Source: Channallabes apus (taxonomy: Eukaryota; Chordata; Actinopteri; Siluriformes; Clariidae). Taken from it: DNA of 64,000 nucleotides. The stretch is from NCBI GenBank assembly GCA_030522415.1, contig CM060121.1:25816412-25880411 (forward strand), given 5' to 3'. The position numbers and the translations under genes were made by a program. Below the pieces are notes generated by a model that was given only the letters and a program-made list of their open reading frames with translations, searched no databases and had not been told where the DNA came from. Below are positions 33,261-44,989 of this stretch, one piece after another; the first letter of the stretch is position 1, and the number at the start of each line of letters is the position of its first letter.

Positions 33261-33461
33261 CTGGTGGCTCAGTGGTCCGGGTTCGATTCCAGCCAGTGCC
33301 CACACCCCAGCCACTGGATACAGTGCCGGTCCCAAGCCCGGATAAAATGGGAGGGTTGCGTCAGGAAGGGCATCCGGCGTAAAACCTGTGCCAAGTTGTA
33401 GTGTGGACTGGATATTCCGCTGTGGCGACCCCTTGCCGGGAGCAGCCGAAAGACCAACAAC
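33261..33461 (+). mobile_element. tRNA-derived SINE with an RTE-like body
   Basis: The 13-bp sequence atttctcatttca is duplicated perfectly at 33248-33260 and 33462-33474. The head has an A-box-like tggctcagtgg and B-box-like gggttcgattcc, but a deletion brings them too close together. The body (gtgccggtcccaagcccgga, ggaagggcatccggcgtaaa) resembles the 5' leader of the RTE relic at 29140. It ends gggagcagccgaaag without a long poly-A. Young, given the perfect duplication. Confidence 0.88.
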
Positions 33462-33886
33462 ATTTCTCATTTCAGTTAATTTTAGTGACGTGTTTCAAAA
33501 AGATTTTCACGGAGACTGAGGTTTCATATATGTGCATATATCCTCATATACTGTATGTGGGCAATTAGGATACCAATTTCATGTGTTCGCACATAAGTTT
33601 TTTGCATTTTTTTAAAAGTTAGTTCTTAGTTATTGCCTTGATAATAGACAATATGAGCTAGGCATCATGTATGACAGTTGCCAAAGTGAGATATGAGCTA
33701 AAATGACCAGATCCTGCGAAAGGAGACATATCTTGTATGTACATATAGGGCTTATATGTGGATATAAAGAAGCAATACAGGAGACCTATATGGCCTGTAT
33801 ATGCACATATATGCACCTCAATGTTGCCTATATGTGGCATATATACGCATATATGCAGCATATATATTATCATATATATGCATATA

Positions 33887-34058
33887 TACTGCATATAGGT
33901 TTCATATATGCGTCTATATCCTGATATAGGTGCGGATATATACGCATATATACTGCATATAGGTTTCATATATGCGCCTATATCCTCATATAGGTGTGGA
34001 TATATGCACATATATACTGCATATAGGTTTCATATATGCGCATATATCCTCATATAGG
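33887..34058. repeat. Right subterminal tandem array, unit 64 bp
   Basis: tactgcatataggtttcata starts units at 33887, 33951 and 34015 (exact 64-bp period), with palindromic atatgcgcatat-type words. It mirrors the left array and probably forms the transposase-binding region. Confidence 0.88.
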
Positions 34059-34316
34059 TTCTTTCCATGTGGGTACAGCCAATGTGATCAGGGAGACAGG
34101 TAGGAGGGTAGTTGGTGTATCATCAGGTAAGGGAAAAGTGGACAAGGAGAATTCGTGGTGGAACGAGGAAGTCCAGGAGTGTATACAGGGAAAGAGGCTA
34201 GCTAAGAAGAAGTGGGACACTGAGAAGACTGAAGAGAGTTGACAGGAGTACAGGGAGATGCAGAATAAGGTGAAGGTAGAGGTGGTAAAGGCCAAACAAA
34301 GAGCATATAAGAACTT

Positions 34317-34408
34317 AACCCTCAACTGCTCAGATGTATAATGAGATAAAAATGTAAATTGCTCTGGATAAGAGCGTCTGCCAAATTTATACATAATGTA
34401 AATGTAAA
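34317..34408 (+). mobile_element. 5'-truncated SINE tail in the RTE relic
   Basis: Contains gctctggataagagcgtctg, the 3' core of the SINE family also found (minus strand) at 57861-58073, ending in taaatgtaaac. Flanked by aactt on both sides. Confidence 0.7.
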
Positions 34409-35460
34409 CTTTTATGCTAGGCTGGACAGTAAGGAGGGAGAGGTGGATCTGTACAGGTTGGTGAGGCAGAGAGATAGACATGAGAAGGATGTGCAGCAGG
34501 TTAGAGTGATTAAAGATAGAGATGGAAATGTACTGACAGATGACAGGACGGTGATGGGAAGATGGAAGGAGTACTTTAAAGAGTTGATGAATGAGGAAAT
34601 CGAAAGAGAACAAAGAGTAGAAGAGGTGACTTTTGTGGAACAGGAAGTAGCAAATATTAGTAAAAGTTAGGTGAGAAGGGCGTTAAAGAGGGAAGGCTGT
34701 TGGTCCTGATGACACCTGTGGAGGTATGGAAGTGCTTAGGAGAGGTGGCAGTAGAGCTTCTTACTAGTTTGTTTAACATGATCTTGGAGAGTGAGAGGAT
34801 TCCAGAGGAACTGAGAAGTGTATTGGTGTCGATTTTTAAGAACAAGGGAGATGTGCCGAGCTGTGGCAATTATAGAGGCATAAAGATAATGAGGCAGAAG
34901 TGAGTATTTGTGAGCAGCAATATGGTTTCATGCCTAGAAAGAGTACATCAGATGGAGTATTTGCTTTGAGGACGCTGGTGGAGAAATACTGAGAAGGTAT
35001 TTAAAAGTTGCATTGTGTCTTTGTAGATTTAGAGAAAGCATACGACAGGGTGCCGAGAGAGGAGCTGTGGTGTTGTATGAGGACGTCTGGAGTGGCAGAG
35101 AAGTATGTTAGAGTGGTGCAGGACATGTATGAGAGCTGTAAGACAGTGGTGAGATGTGCTGTAGGTGTGACAGAAGAGTTCAAGGTGGAGGTGGGTCTGC
35201 ATCAAGGACTGGCTCTGAGGCCCTTCTTGTTTGCTATGGTGATGGACAGGATGACAGATGAGGTTAGACAGGACAATGATGTTTGCAGATGACATTGTGC
35301 TTTGTAGTGAGAGCAGGGAACAGCTGGAGGAAAATGTGGAGAGCTGGTGAATAAAGTAAAGTGCTCTGGAAAGTAGAGGAATGAAGGTTAGCCACAGCAA
35401 GACGGAATACATGTGTGAATGAGAGGGACCCAAGAGGAACATAGGACTTTAAGTACTTAG

Positions 35461-36184
35461 GTCAACAAGGGGGAGCAGAGGTCAACAAGGGTGAGCAGTG
35501 AAGTGCTAGTAACCTCTCCTATAAACCCTGACACACCCTCACCTGCATGCAAAGTGCATGGGTCGGAAGAACCAACGAAAGTAACAGGAACAATGCAGAA
35601 CCACAACTCTCCACTCAAATTCATCACAAGAATAAGTACCCTACATTTGAGGCCAACACGTGAGGAAACTGTAAGGAGTCAAAGTATTAGTACCACCGAG
35701 GAACATATGGTGACATGTAAAAGTAGCTGCAACTAGAGTTAAAAGTAAGTGTTATAACTAATGACAGAATAGAAGACTGTTTTAGAGGACAGAGAATATC
35801 AGTGACTGAGATTATTCACACTACAGACATTGAATTAGCTGGACTGGACCCTTGTTTAAAAATGAGAAACCAACACCACCCTAAAGCAATCTAGGTAATT
35901 TTAGAAATTATAATAGTAATTGTATACCCTGACTGTGGCACCTTATTGAGGATTCGGGGAGAAATAATCAGGGTAAAGTCTTTTTAGCACAATTTGAACA
36001 ATTTGAGGAGACAACATGATAAAAAACATAATGCTAATCTCAGGAGATGTGCAGGGAACTGGGGATGTCCTTTATCATTAGACATTGCTGATAATATGAC
36101 AGACATACACAACGGCTCATGTTGGATATACCATCCTCGAGCTGGGTAACAATGCCCCTTAATAATGTCACAACGGCAGAAGCA
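35461..36184. other. No gene recognised
   Basis: An 81-codon plus-strand frame at 35491 has no family resemblance. No repeat ends recognised. Confidence 0.4.
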
Positions 36185-36445
36185 AATTCAAGATTCAAAG
36201 AACTTCATTAATCCCAGAGGGAAATTACTTATTCTTCGTTACAGTTGCTCACAGCTGTTATCAAGTAGAAAAGAAAAGTAATAAATAGCTACAAAAAAAG
36301 AATAAAATAGTCCTAAAATAGTAAGTACCATATTGCACACTAAACTTTAAATGAATACACTAAATATGCCATTTTTATATTATTGCACACTACATACAGG
36401 TATGACCCAAGAGCATTAGTAAATATTGCACAATAATATAATATA

Positions 36446-38065
<1,620 letters not shown>

Positions 38066-38131
38066 TATGTATGTAATATTGTATTATTATATGTCATATT
38101 GTATTACATATTATATTGGGATTCTCTCAGG

Positions 38132-41062
38132 ATGGCGCCGCGGATGGCTGCCTCAGTGTGGAGCTCTCCATTAGTCTTACTGTTTTTGTTAGTTTGTCCT
38201 GTTTTTTGTTTCTCAAACGTAATAACTTATACCAGGGATGAACTGCTGAACGTTCAGCAGGACACATCACACAATTTTCAACCACTTTTTGATTTTTCAA
38301 ACGTTTTACTGAACATTGTAACCGGCGGAGCAGCTGCGCTGTTTAAATGCTTTAAGAAGCGCAGGCGGGGGAAGAGAGCCGGTGCGCTCGTCAAGCTCCG
38401 ACAGCGCGGCTTTAGAACTGCGCTGCCGAGTATACATCTGGCGAATCTCCGCTCTCTACCCAACAAAATGGACGAACTTTTCCTGCTCTCCAGGAAAAAT
38501 AAGGACTTTTCAAACTCTGCCGCGCTGTGTTTCACGGAAACCTGGCTGAATGAAGCCATCCCGGACAACGCGCTACACCTGCCGGGCTTCCAGCTGTTCA
38601 GAGCGGATCGCGACACAGAATCAACGGGGAAATCGCGAGGCGGCGGGACATGCTTTTACATCAACGAAAGTTGGTGTACAAATGTGACACCATTGAAGAA
38701 GATGTGCTGTCCTGATCTAGAGGCATATTTCATCAACTGCAAGCCTTTCTATTCGCCGCGCGAGTTCACCTCGTTCATTCTTGTGAGTGTGTACATCCCT
38801 CCACAAGCGTGTGTGAACGCAGCATTGCAACAGCTGGCTGCTCAGATCACAGACACGGAGCAACAACACCCGGACTCTCTTATAATTATACTTGGGGATT
38901 TTAACAAAGCAAACCTCAAACGTGAACTGCCTAAATACAAACAGCACATCACATGCCCCACCAGAGACAAAAATACTTTGGATCACTGCTACACCACAAT
39001 AAAGGATGCATATCGCTCCGTCCCCAGAGCAGCTTTAGGACTTTCTGACCACTGCCTGGTTCATCTTCTCCCAACCTATAGGCAAAAACTTAAATCTGCT
39101 AAGCCTGTAGTAAGGACAGTAAAGAGATGGACCAGTGAAGCAGAACAGGAATTACAGGCCTGTTTTGACTGCACTGATTGGAGTGTTTTTGAAGCTGCTG
39201 CCACCAATCTGGACGAGCTCACAGATTCTGTAACATCCTACATCAGTTTCTGTGAGGACATGTGCATCCCTACCAGGACACTTTTAACATATAACAATGA
39301 CAAACCATGGTTTACAGCAAAGCTCAGACAGCTTCGTCAGGCCAAAGAGGATGCCTACAGGAGTGGGGACAGGATCTTGTACAACCAGGCCAGGAACACA
39401 CTAACAAGGGCGATCAGAGCAGCTAAGAGGAGCTACTCTAAAAAACTGGAAAACCAGTTTTCGGCAAACGACCCTGCTTCAGTGTGGAAAGGCCTGAAAA
39501 CCATCACTAACTACAAGACGCCATCCCCCAACTCTGTAGGGAATCAACAACTGGTTGATGACCTGAATGAGTTCTATTGTAGATTTGAAACTCCCAGTCT
39601 CACACCACACTCCTGTCCTAACCCTCTTTCTACACCACCATTATCACCTCTGACAACCACCCTCTCTTCCCCCCCTGCACTCCAGGTCTGTGAAAAGGAT
39701 GTTCGCCAGATCTTTCTGAAACAAAAGAGAAGGAAAGCTCCAGGCCCAGACGGCGTGACACCAGCCTGTCTGAAATCCTGTGCTGACCAGCTGGCGCCCA
39801 TTTTCACACAGATCTTCAACAGATCACTGGAACAATGTGAAGTGCCTTTGTGCTTTAAACGTTCCACAATCATCCCCATTCCAAAAAAAACTAAAATCAC
39901 AGGACTTAATGACTACAGACCAGTTGCCCTAACATCTGTGGTCATGAAGTCATTTGAAAGACTGGTGTTGGCCTATCTGAGGGACATCACAGGACCCTTA
40001 CTGGACCCCCTGCAGTTTGCTTATAGAGCAAACAGGTCTGTTGATGATGCAGTTAATATGGGACTGCACTTCATCCTTCAACATCTGGACAAACCAGGGG
40101 CTTATGCAAGGGTCTTGATTATAGACTTTTCATCAGCTTTTAATACGATCATCCCAGCACTGCTTCAGACCAAATTAAACCAGCTCTCTGTTCCTAGCTC
40201 TATCTGTCACTGGATCACCAGCTTTCTGACAGACAGGCAGCAGCTAGTGAAACTGGGAAAATTCATATCCAACAGTCACACCACCAATACTGGAGCCCCT
40301 CAGGGTTGCGTTCTCTCCCCACTGCTCTTCTCCATCTACACCAACGACTGCACCTCCACAGACCCCACTGTCAAGCTCCTGAAATTTGCAGATGACACTA
40401 CAATCATCGGCCTCATCCAGGACGGTGACGAGTCTGCATACAGAAGGGAGGTCAAGCAGTTGGCTGTCTGGTGCAGTCACAACAACCTGGAGCTAAACAC
40501 GCTCAAAACAGTGGAGATGATCGTGGACTTCAGGAGAAACCCACCTGCACTTCCCCCACTCACCATCATGAACAGCACTGTGACGGCAGTGGAGTCATTC
40601 CGGTTCCTGGGCACGACCATCTCTCAGGACCTGAAGTGGGACATTCACATTGACTCCATTGTTAAAAAGGCCCACCAGAGGTTGTATTTCCTTCGCCAGC
40701 TGAAGAAATTCAACCTGCCACAGGAGCTGCTCACACAGTTCTACTCAGCCGTCATTGAATCCGTCCTGTGCACTTCAATAACTGTCTGGTTTGGCTCAGC
40801 TACGAAAGCAGACATCAGTAGACTACAAAGGACGGTTCGGACTGCTGAAAGAATTATTGGCACTCCCCTGCCCACGCTGCAAGAACTGTATATATCCAGA
40901 GTGAAGAAAAGGGCACGGAATATCACTTTGGACCCCTCACACCCAAGCCACCTTCTTTTTGAACTTTTGCCATCGGGTCGACGCTACAGAGCACCGAACA
41001 CCAGGACAGTCAGGCATAAGAACAGTTTTTTCCCCCAGGCAATCTACCTCCTTAACAGATAA
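38132..41062 (+). CDS. L2-type endonuclease/reverse transcriptase, fully open
   Basis: ATG at 38132 (ctcaggATGG context) opens 976 codons with no frameshift or stop. After a hydrophobic N-terminal stretch (residues 11-28), unusual for a LINE, comes an AP-like endonuclease with ETW (136-138), GDFN (255-258) and SDH (305-307). The reverse transcriptase shows KAPGPDGV (535-542), IIDFSSAF with Asp665, APQGCVLSP (722-730) and FADD (752-755). The C-terminus ends [14 protein letters not shown]...[11 protein letters not shown], as in fish L2/Maui-type elements. All motifs expected for target-primed retrotransposition are visible. In-frame codons upstream to 38099 lack an ATG, which supports 38132 as the start. 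Confidence 0.93.
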   Translation: MAPRMAASVWSSPLVLLFLLVCPVFCFSNVITYTRDELLNVQQDTSHNFQPLFDFSNVLLNIVTGGAAALFKCFKKRRRGKRAGALVKLRQRGFRTALPSIHLANLRSLPNKMDELFLLSRKNKDFSNSAALCFTETWLNEAIPDNALHLPGFQLFRADRDTESTGKSRGGGTCFYINESWCTNVTPLKKMCCPDLEAYFINCKPFYSPREFTSFILVSVYIPPQACVNAALQQLAAQITDTEQQHPDSLIIILGDFNKANLKRELPKYKQHITCPTRDKNTLDHCYTTIKDAYRSVPRAALGLSDHCLVHLLPTYRQKLKSAKPVVRTVKRWTSEAEQELQACFDCTDWSVFEAAATNLDELTDSVTSYISFCEDMCIPTRTLLTYNNDKPWFTAKLRQLRQAKEDAYRSGDRILYNQARNTLTRAIRAAKRSYSKKLENQFSANDPASVWKGLKTITNYKTPSPNSVGNQQLVDDLNEFYCRFETPSLTPHSCPNPLSTPPLSPLTTTLSSPPALQVCEKDVRQIFLKQKRRKAPGPDGVTPACLKSCADQLAPIFTQIFNRSLEQCEVPLCFKRSTIIPIPKKTKITGLNDYRPVALTSVVMKSFERLVLAYLRDITGPLLDPLQFAYRANRSVDDAVNMGLHFILQHLDKPGAYARVLIIDFSSAFNTIIPALLQTKLNQLSVPSSICHWITSFLTDRQQLVKLGKFISNSHTTNTGAPQGCVLSPLLFSIYTNDCTSTDPTVKLLKFADDTTIIGLIQDGDESAYRREVKQLAVWCSHNNLELNTLKTVEMIVDFRRNPPALPPLTIMNSTVTAVESFRFLGTTISQDLKWDIHIDSIVKKAHQRLYFLRQLKKFNLPQELLTQFYSAVIESVLCTSITVWFGSATKADISRLQRTVRTAERIIGTPLPTLQELYISRVKKRARNITLDPSHPSHLLFELLPSGRRYRAPNTRTVRHKNSFFPQAIYLLNR

Positions 41063-41218
41063 ACATCATTCAAACGGTCAATAAATATATGTGCAATATT
41101 GTGTACAACACCACTGTGCAATATACTGTATAATACCACAGACTTCAGATATTGATGTAACTTATTTAAAAGTATCTCACATCGTACTCCATTTGATGTC
41201 AACCATTTAAAAAAAAAT

Positions 41219-41220
<2 letters not shown>

Positions 41221-41269
<49 letters not shown>
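41221..41269. repeat. 49-nt poly-T tract
   Basis: Uninterrupted T run in the L2 3' UTR, preceded by a short A run; likely length-variable. Confidence 0.95.
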
Positions 41270-41271
<2 letters not shown>

Positions 41272-41499
41272 GTCATGCTGTTTTTGTCTTGTCATTTGTA
41301 TTTTTTGTTCTGGAAGCTCCGTCACTAAAACAAATTCCTTGTACGTGCAAGCGTACTTGGCAATAAAACTCTTTCTGATTCTGATTCTGATTCTGATTCT
41401 GAGATGTGATATTGCAATTATCATATTATTAATACAGGTAGATAATATTGTCCTATTGTGTTACTGTTACTGTCAATGAATATACACATAATGTATGAG

Positions 41500-42149
41500 T
41501 TACAGAGAAGAGTTGTATAATTTTATGGCCGTTGGGAGAAAAAATCTCCTGTGGCACTCTGTGGAACATTTGATGGTAATCAGTCCCTGACTGAAATTGC
41601 TCCTCTGGTTAGTGAAAACACTGTATAGTGGGTGAGAAGGATTGTTCAAAATGGATTGTACTTTGGACACAATCCTCCTCTTCACTACTATATCCACAGA
41701 GTCAAGCTCAATGCCTAGCACAGATCCGGCCTTTTTAATTGCCTTGTCCTGTCTGTTCTGTCAGACACCTTCAGGTTACACCTTCAACAGACCACAGCAT
41801 AAAAAATGACACTCGCCACAACAGTTTCATAAAACATCTGTAAACCTGTCTGATGAAACATAGGAAGACCTGAGCCTTCGAAGAAAGTACAACCATTTCT
41901 GTCCTTTCTTGTAGAGTGCCGTCGTGTTGAGTGACCAGTCAAGTTTGTCATCAAAATGAACTCCCAGATATTTGTATGCAGACAACCACCATGGCCGTCC
42001 GGCAGATATTGGCAAACTGCAAATAAACAGGGAGGCCAAACTCTGCAGTCCCTGGGTATAATTATACCAATTGTGATTATACTTTTGATAGGCCTCTGTT
42101 TAGCTCCTGTATGTATACAAGAACTACTGACAACTACTGACAACAACAT
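41500..42149 (-). pseudogene. Rex1-like reverse transcriptase C-terminal remnant
   Basis: Minus strand, in two frames. YKYLGVHFDDKLDWSLNTTA then QKWLYFLRRLRS is at 41980-41860, and the shifted continuation FYETVVASVIFYAVVC at about 41840-41790. The C-terminal RRIVSKVQSILNNPSHPLY then FFLPTAIKLYNSSL reads at 41680-41500. This order is the thumb and tail of Rex1/L2-type RTs. The active-site domain is absent. Confidence 0.75.
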
Positions 42150-42150
42150 A

Positions 42151-42640
42151 GAGCAAGAACACTGACTTGACTGAGACTAATGGATTACACACAATGGGAA
42201 TGACTGGGAAGACCCGACTCCTGACTAGCCTAAAACACCAGGTGACAATTATTATAATAATGACTTAGATTATCACACAGAGATGAAAGGTCCTATTTAA
42301 ATTCTCAGGAAGTTACAGTATGAGACATGTACAGTAAACATTTTGAGCATGATGCACTTTTTTTTTTATTATGATTTTGTATTTTTGTTGCAGTACAGTA
42401 TGTTTTCTGTGTGCATTAGAGTATTAGTTGAAGCGACAATGTTAGATGAATTTGAATATACAGCATTATTATTTGTAATTAAATTAATTGTAACGATGCA
42501 GGTCTCACGAGGGGCAGAGCCGCGCAAAAATGCTTTGCACCTCCCTGCAGCATGCCTAATGCACGTTCACGCAGATGAGCAGGCACCCTGGTCTTTCTTT
42601 GGGTGTTTTTCACAGTCGGTAGACAAGTCTCTTTAGTGTC
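42151..42640. other. No gene recognised
   Basis: AT-rich DNA; a 97-codon frame at 42343 is unremarkable. TACAGTA heptamers near 42316, 42330 and 42393. Confidence 0.4.
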
Positions 42641-43823
42641 TTGCGTTTTTTAAAACTGTGACCTTAAATGCCTACTTTCTGTAAGCTGTTAAGGTCTTAA
42701 CGACCATTCCACAGGTGTATTAAAAACTCCCAGCCTGGTTCATTACTCAAAACCGCAATCATGGGTAAGACTGCCGACCTGACTGCTGTCCAGAAGGCCA
42801 TCATTGACACCCTCAAGCAAGAGGGTAAGACACAGAAAGAAATTTCTGAACAAATAGGCTGTTCCCAGAGTGCTGTATCAAGGCGCCTTAGTGGGAAGTC
42901 TGTGGGAAGGAAAAAGTGTGGCAGAAAACGCTGCACAACGAGAAGAGGTGACTGGGCTCTGAGGAAGATTGTGGAGAAGGACCGATTCCAGACCTTGGGG
43001 GACCTGCGGAAGCAGTGGACTGAGTCTGGAGTAGAAACACCCAGAGCCACCGTGTACAGGTGTGTGCAGGAAATGGGCTACAGGTTGCAAATTTTGCATG
43101 TCATTCGGAAATCAAGGTGCCAGAGTCTGGAGGAAGACTGGGGAGAGGGAAATGCCAAAATGCCTGAAGTCCAGTGTCAAGTACCCACAGTCAGTGACGG
43201 TCTGGGGTGCCATGTCAGCTGCTGGTGTTGGTCCACTGTGTTTTATCAAGGGCAGGGTCAATGCAGCTACAGTAGCTATCAGGAGATTTTGGAGCACTTC
43301 ATGCTTCCATCTGCTGAAAAGCTTTATGGAGATGAAGATTTCATTTTTCAGCACGACCTGGCACCTGCTCACAGTGCCAAAACCACTGGTACTGTAAATG
43401 GTTTACTGACCATGGTATTACTGTGCTCAATTGGCCTGCCAACTCTCCTGACCTGAACCCCATAGAGAATCTGTGGGATATTGTGAAGAGAAAGTTGAGA
43501 GACACAAGACACAAGAATCTTCAAAAGGATTCCCGATCAAGTATTGAGTGCATAACTGAACATAAATATTTGAAGGTTGACTTTTTTTGTATTCAAAACA
43601 CTTTTCTTTTATTGGTCATATGAAATATGTAAATTTTTTGAGATAGGGATTTTGGGTTTTCATGAGCTGTGTGCCACAATCACCAATATTAAAACAATAA
43701 AAGGCTTGAACTACTTCAGTTGTGTGTAATGAATCTAAAATATATGAAAGTCTAATGTTTACCAGTACATTACAGAAAATAATGAACTTTATCACAATAT
43801 GCAAAAATTTTGAAAAGGACCTG
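42641..43823 (+). mobile_element. Tc1-like element with internal deletions, left end missing
   Basis: The right end (gaaaaggacctg then TA at 43824) is the inverted repeat of a common fish Tc1 family. A matching left terminus is not found, though the usual 5' leader (cagcctggttcattactcaa) is present. Two 5-bp insertions forming TACAGTA and TACTGTA interrupt the coding part. Confidence 0.82.
42761..43545 (+). pseudogene. Tc1 transposase with deleted catalytic Asp region
   Basis: ATG 42761 opens MGKTADLTAVQKAIIDTLKQ and the helix-turn-helix (KEISEQIGCSQSAVSRRLSG). After MGYR (about 43088) roughly 125 bp, including the first catalytic Asp block, is missing. Sequence resumes as KFCMSFGNQGARVWRKTGE in another frame. 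The second Asp block (FQHDLAPAHS) and NPIENLW are present. The C-terminal 130 or so bases are also lost, the junction lying near 43515. The insertions at 43268-43274 and 43390-43396 each shift the frame by 5. Deletion extents are judged from memory of the family. Confidence 0.83.
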
Positions 43824-43932
43824 TATATATAGAATTACAAAAGGGGAAAATTGTAATGGAAAAATCACATTCATGTACAGTGGAACCTCGGATTATGAGC
43901 ATAATTCATTCCGGAAGTGGGCTCGTATTCCA

Positions 43933-44275
43933 TTCATTCATTCATTTTCTATACCGTTTAATCCTGTGTTCAGGGTCGCGGGGGACCTGGAGCCTATCCC
44001 AGGAGACTTCGGGCACTAGGCGGGGTACACCCTGGACAGGGTGCCAATCCATCGCAGGGCACACACATACACACACTCACACACCATGGGCAATTTAGGA
44101 ACGCCAATTAGCCTAACCTGCATATCTTTGGACTGTGGGAGGAAATCCACCAAGCACGGGTAGAACATGCAAACTCCATGCACACAGAGACGGGAATCGA
44201 GCCTGGCCGGGAATCGAACCCAGACCCTGGAGGTGCAAGGCGACAGTGCTAACCACTACACCACCGCGCCACCTT
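43933..44275 (-). mobile_element. tRNA-derived SINE with perfect target duplication
   Basis: The 12-bp gctcgtattcca is duplicated exactly at 43921-43932 and 44276-44287. On the minus strand the head has an A-box-like tggtgtagtggttagc and a B-box-like gggttcgattcc, typical of an RNA polymerase III promoter. The body includes agcctatcccagg (plus), and the tail is (GAAT)n, seen as (ATTC)n at 43933-43945. Confidence 0.9.
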
Positions 44276-44504
44276 GCTCGTATTCCAAAACACTCGTAAA
44301 CCAAATATAATTTTCCCATTAAATAATGGAAACTCAAATTATTCGTTCTACAGCCCAAAACAATAAATTCATAAAAATAATTAACACAGAATATAAAGTA
44401 AAAATAAAACAAATTAACCTGCACTTTACCTTTTTTTAAAAATGTAAAAATAAATCCAGATAAGTGTTTCCGTTTGTGCACACACAGCGCCTGCGTGCAC
44501 AAAC

Positions 44505-44632
44505 GGAAGGTTTGAGGATCGCGACAGAGCAGAGTTTGTGGCAGAGAGTCTGTGTGTTTGTTTGGGAACCTGAGAGGAGGGGGGCTGTAAAGCCGAGAGA
44601 GTATGTGTGTGTGTTGGTGTAAGTGAATGAGT

Positions 44633-44672
<40 letters not shown>

Positions 44673-44750
44673 TCTCTCTCGGCTTTACAGCCCCCTCCTC
44701 TCAGGTTCTCAAACAAACACACACACTTCTTGCCTTACACGGAAACTGCT
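44505..44750. repeat. Fold-back inverted repeat with central (CA)n
   Basis: The left arm (ctgtaaagccgagagagtatg at 44585 and sequence before it) is the inverse of the right arm (catactctctctcggcttta at 44669). Both arms extend over roughly 90 bp, around (CA)n at 44633-44669. The minus-strand frames here are low-complexity. Confidence 0.8.
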
Positions 44751-44989
44751 CTGTCGCTATTCTTTTCAAAAGTAAGGTGCTGGTTAATTTGCTTTTGTTG
44801 TTGTTGTTTTACTTTACAGCAAAAAATGTTTTGCGATGTTCCTTGATAATTTTTAAACGGGTTTAAAAACGGTTTCTCCGTTAATGTGTGTGTGTGTGTG
44901 TAACTCTGCAAGCACTAAGACCCAGCAGGGGAGACGATAATTGTTTATGTGTAAGGCAGAGAATGTGCGTGTGTGTTTGTGTGTGTGTG

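Larger units (their letters stand above)
30028..34073 (-). mobile_element. 4-kb DNA transposon with CCC...GGG ends and TA flanks
   Basis: Ends cccacacggaaagaacctat and the inverted ataggttctttccatgtggg. TA flanks both sides (30026-30027, 34074-34075), and the interrupted RTE frame confirms the boundaries. Large AT-rich palindromic tandem arrays lie just inside both ends. The minus strand carries spliced-looking coding that includes a piggyBac-like block (31700-31938). A 201-bp SINE is nested at 33261. CCC ends suit piggyBac, but its hallmark TTAA target is absent, so classification is open. Confidence 0.75.
29111..35460 (+). mobile_element. RTE-clade LINE relic split by a 4-kb transposon
   Basis: A plus-strand relic: the 5' region and endonuclease at 29111-30027, and the linker and RT at 34074-35460. 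The 5' leader (29140-29240) resembles the body of the SINE at 33261. The two halves join cleanly across one TA when the 30028-34073 insertion is removed. A SINE tail is also inserted at 34317-34408. The family differs from the RTE at 12.7 kb and is much older. Confidence 0.88.
29340..35460 (+). pseudogene. RTE endonuclease/reverse transcriptase pseudogene
   Basis: Endonuclease blocks are readable in several frames: VGTLNVGTM near 29365, RKVDILCVQKTRWKGSKAR (29428-29485), and FNVFSGYAPRVG near 29645. About 200 bp covering the GDFN-type catalytic block is deleted at 29765. After the transposon, the linker reads VIRETGRRVVGVSSGKGK (34087-34140). RT blocks follow: HCVFVDLEKAYDRVPREEL (about 35010-35065), VGLHQG and FADDIVLC (about 35285). 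Frameshifts and stops are frequent. Related vertebrate relics are often annotated as craniofacial development protein 2-like. Confidence 0.85.
38113..41402 (+). mobile_element. L2/CR1-group LINE, apparently near full length
   Basis: A short leader (ggattctctcagg) precedes the ORF. The 3' UTR contains a 49-nt poly-T, an AATAAA near 41362, and a (TTCTGA)n tail at about 41373-41402, a typical L2-type end. Flanks show an imperfect direct repeat (38091-38112 and 41403-41430, about 25 bp with a few differences) that may be the target duplication. The body carries no footprint heptamer except one in the 3' UTR near 41125. Confidence 0.85.

Noticed and set aside
33261..33300. Functional tRNA gene
   Set aside because: The A and B boxes are too close because of a deletion, and the sequence continues into a SINE body with a perfect 13-bp target duplication.
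33887..34058. CRISPR-like repeat array
   Set aside because: Units are head-to-tail palindromic AT-rich copies without unique spacers, located just inside a transposon end; eukaryotic context.
44113..44670. 185-codon minus-strand frame starting with Cys-Val repeats
   Set aside because: It reads through a (CA)n tract, a fold-back repeat and a SINE; no protein family.
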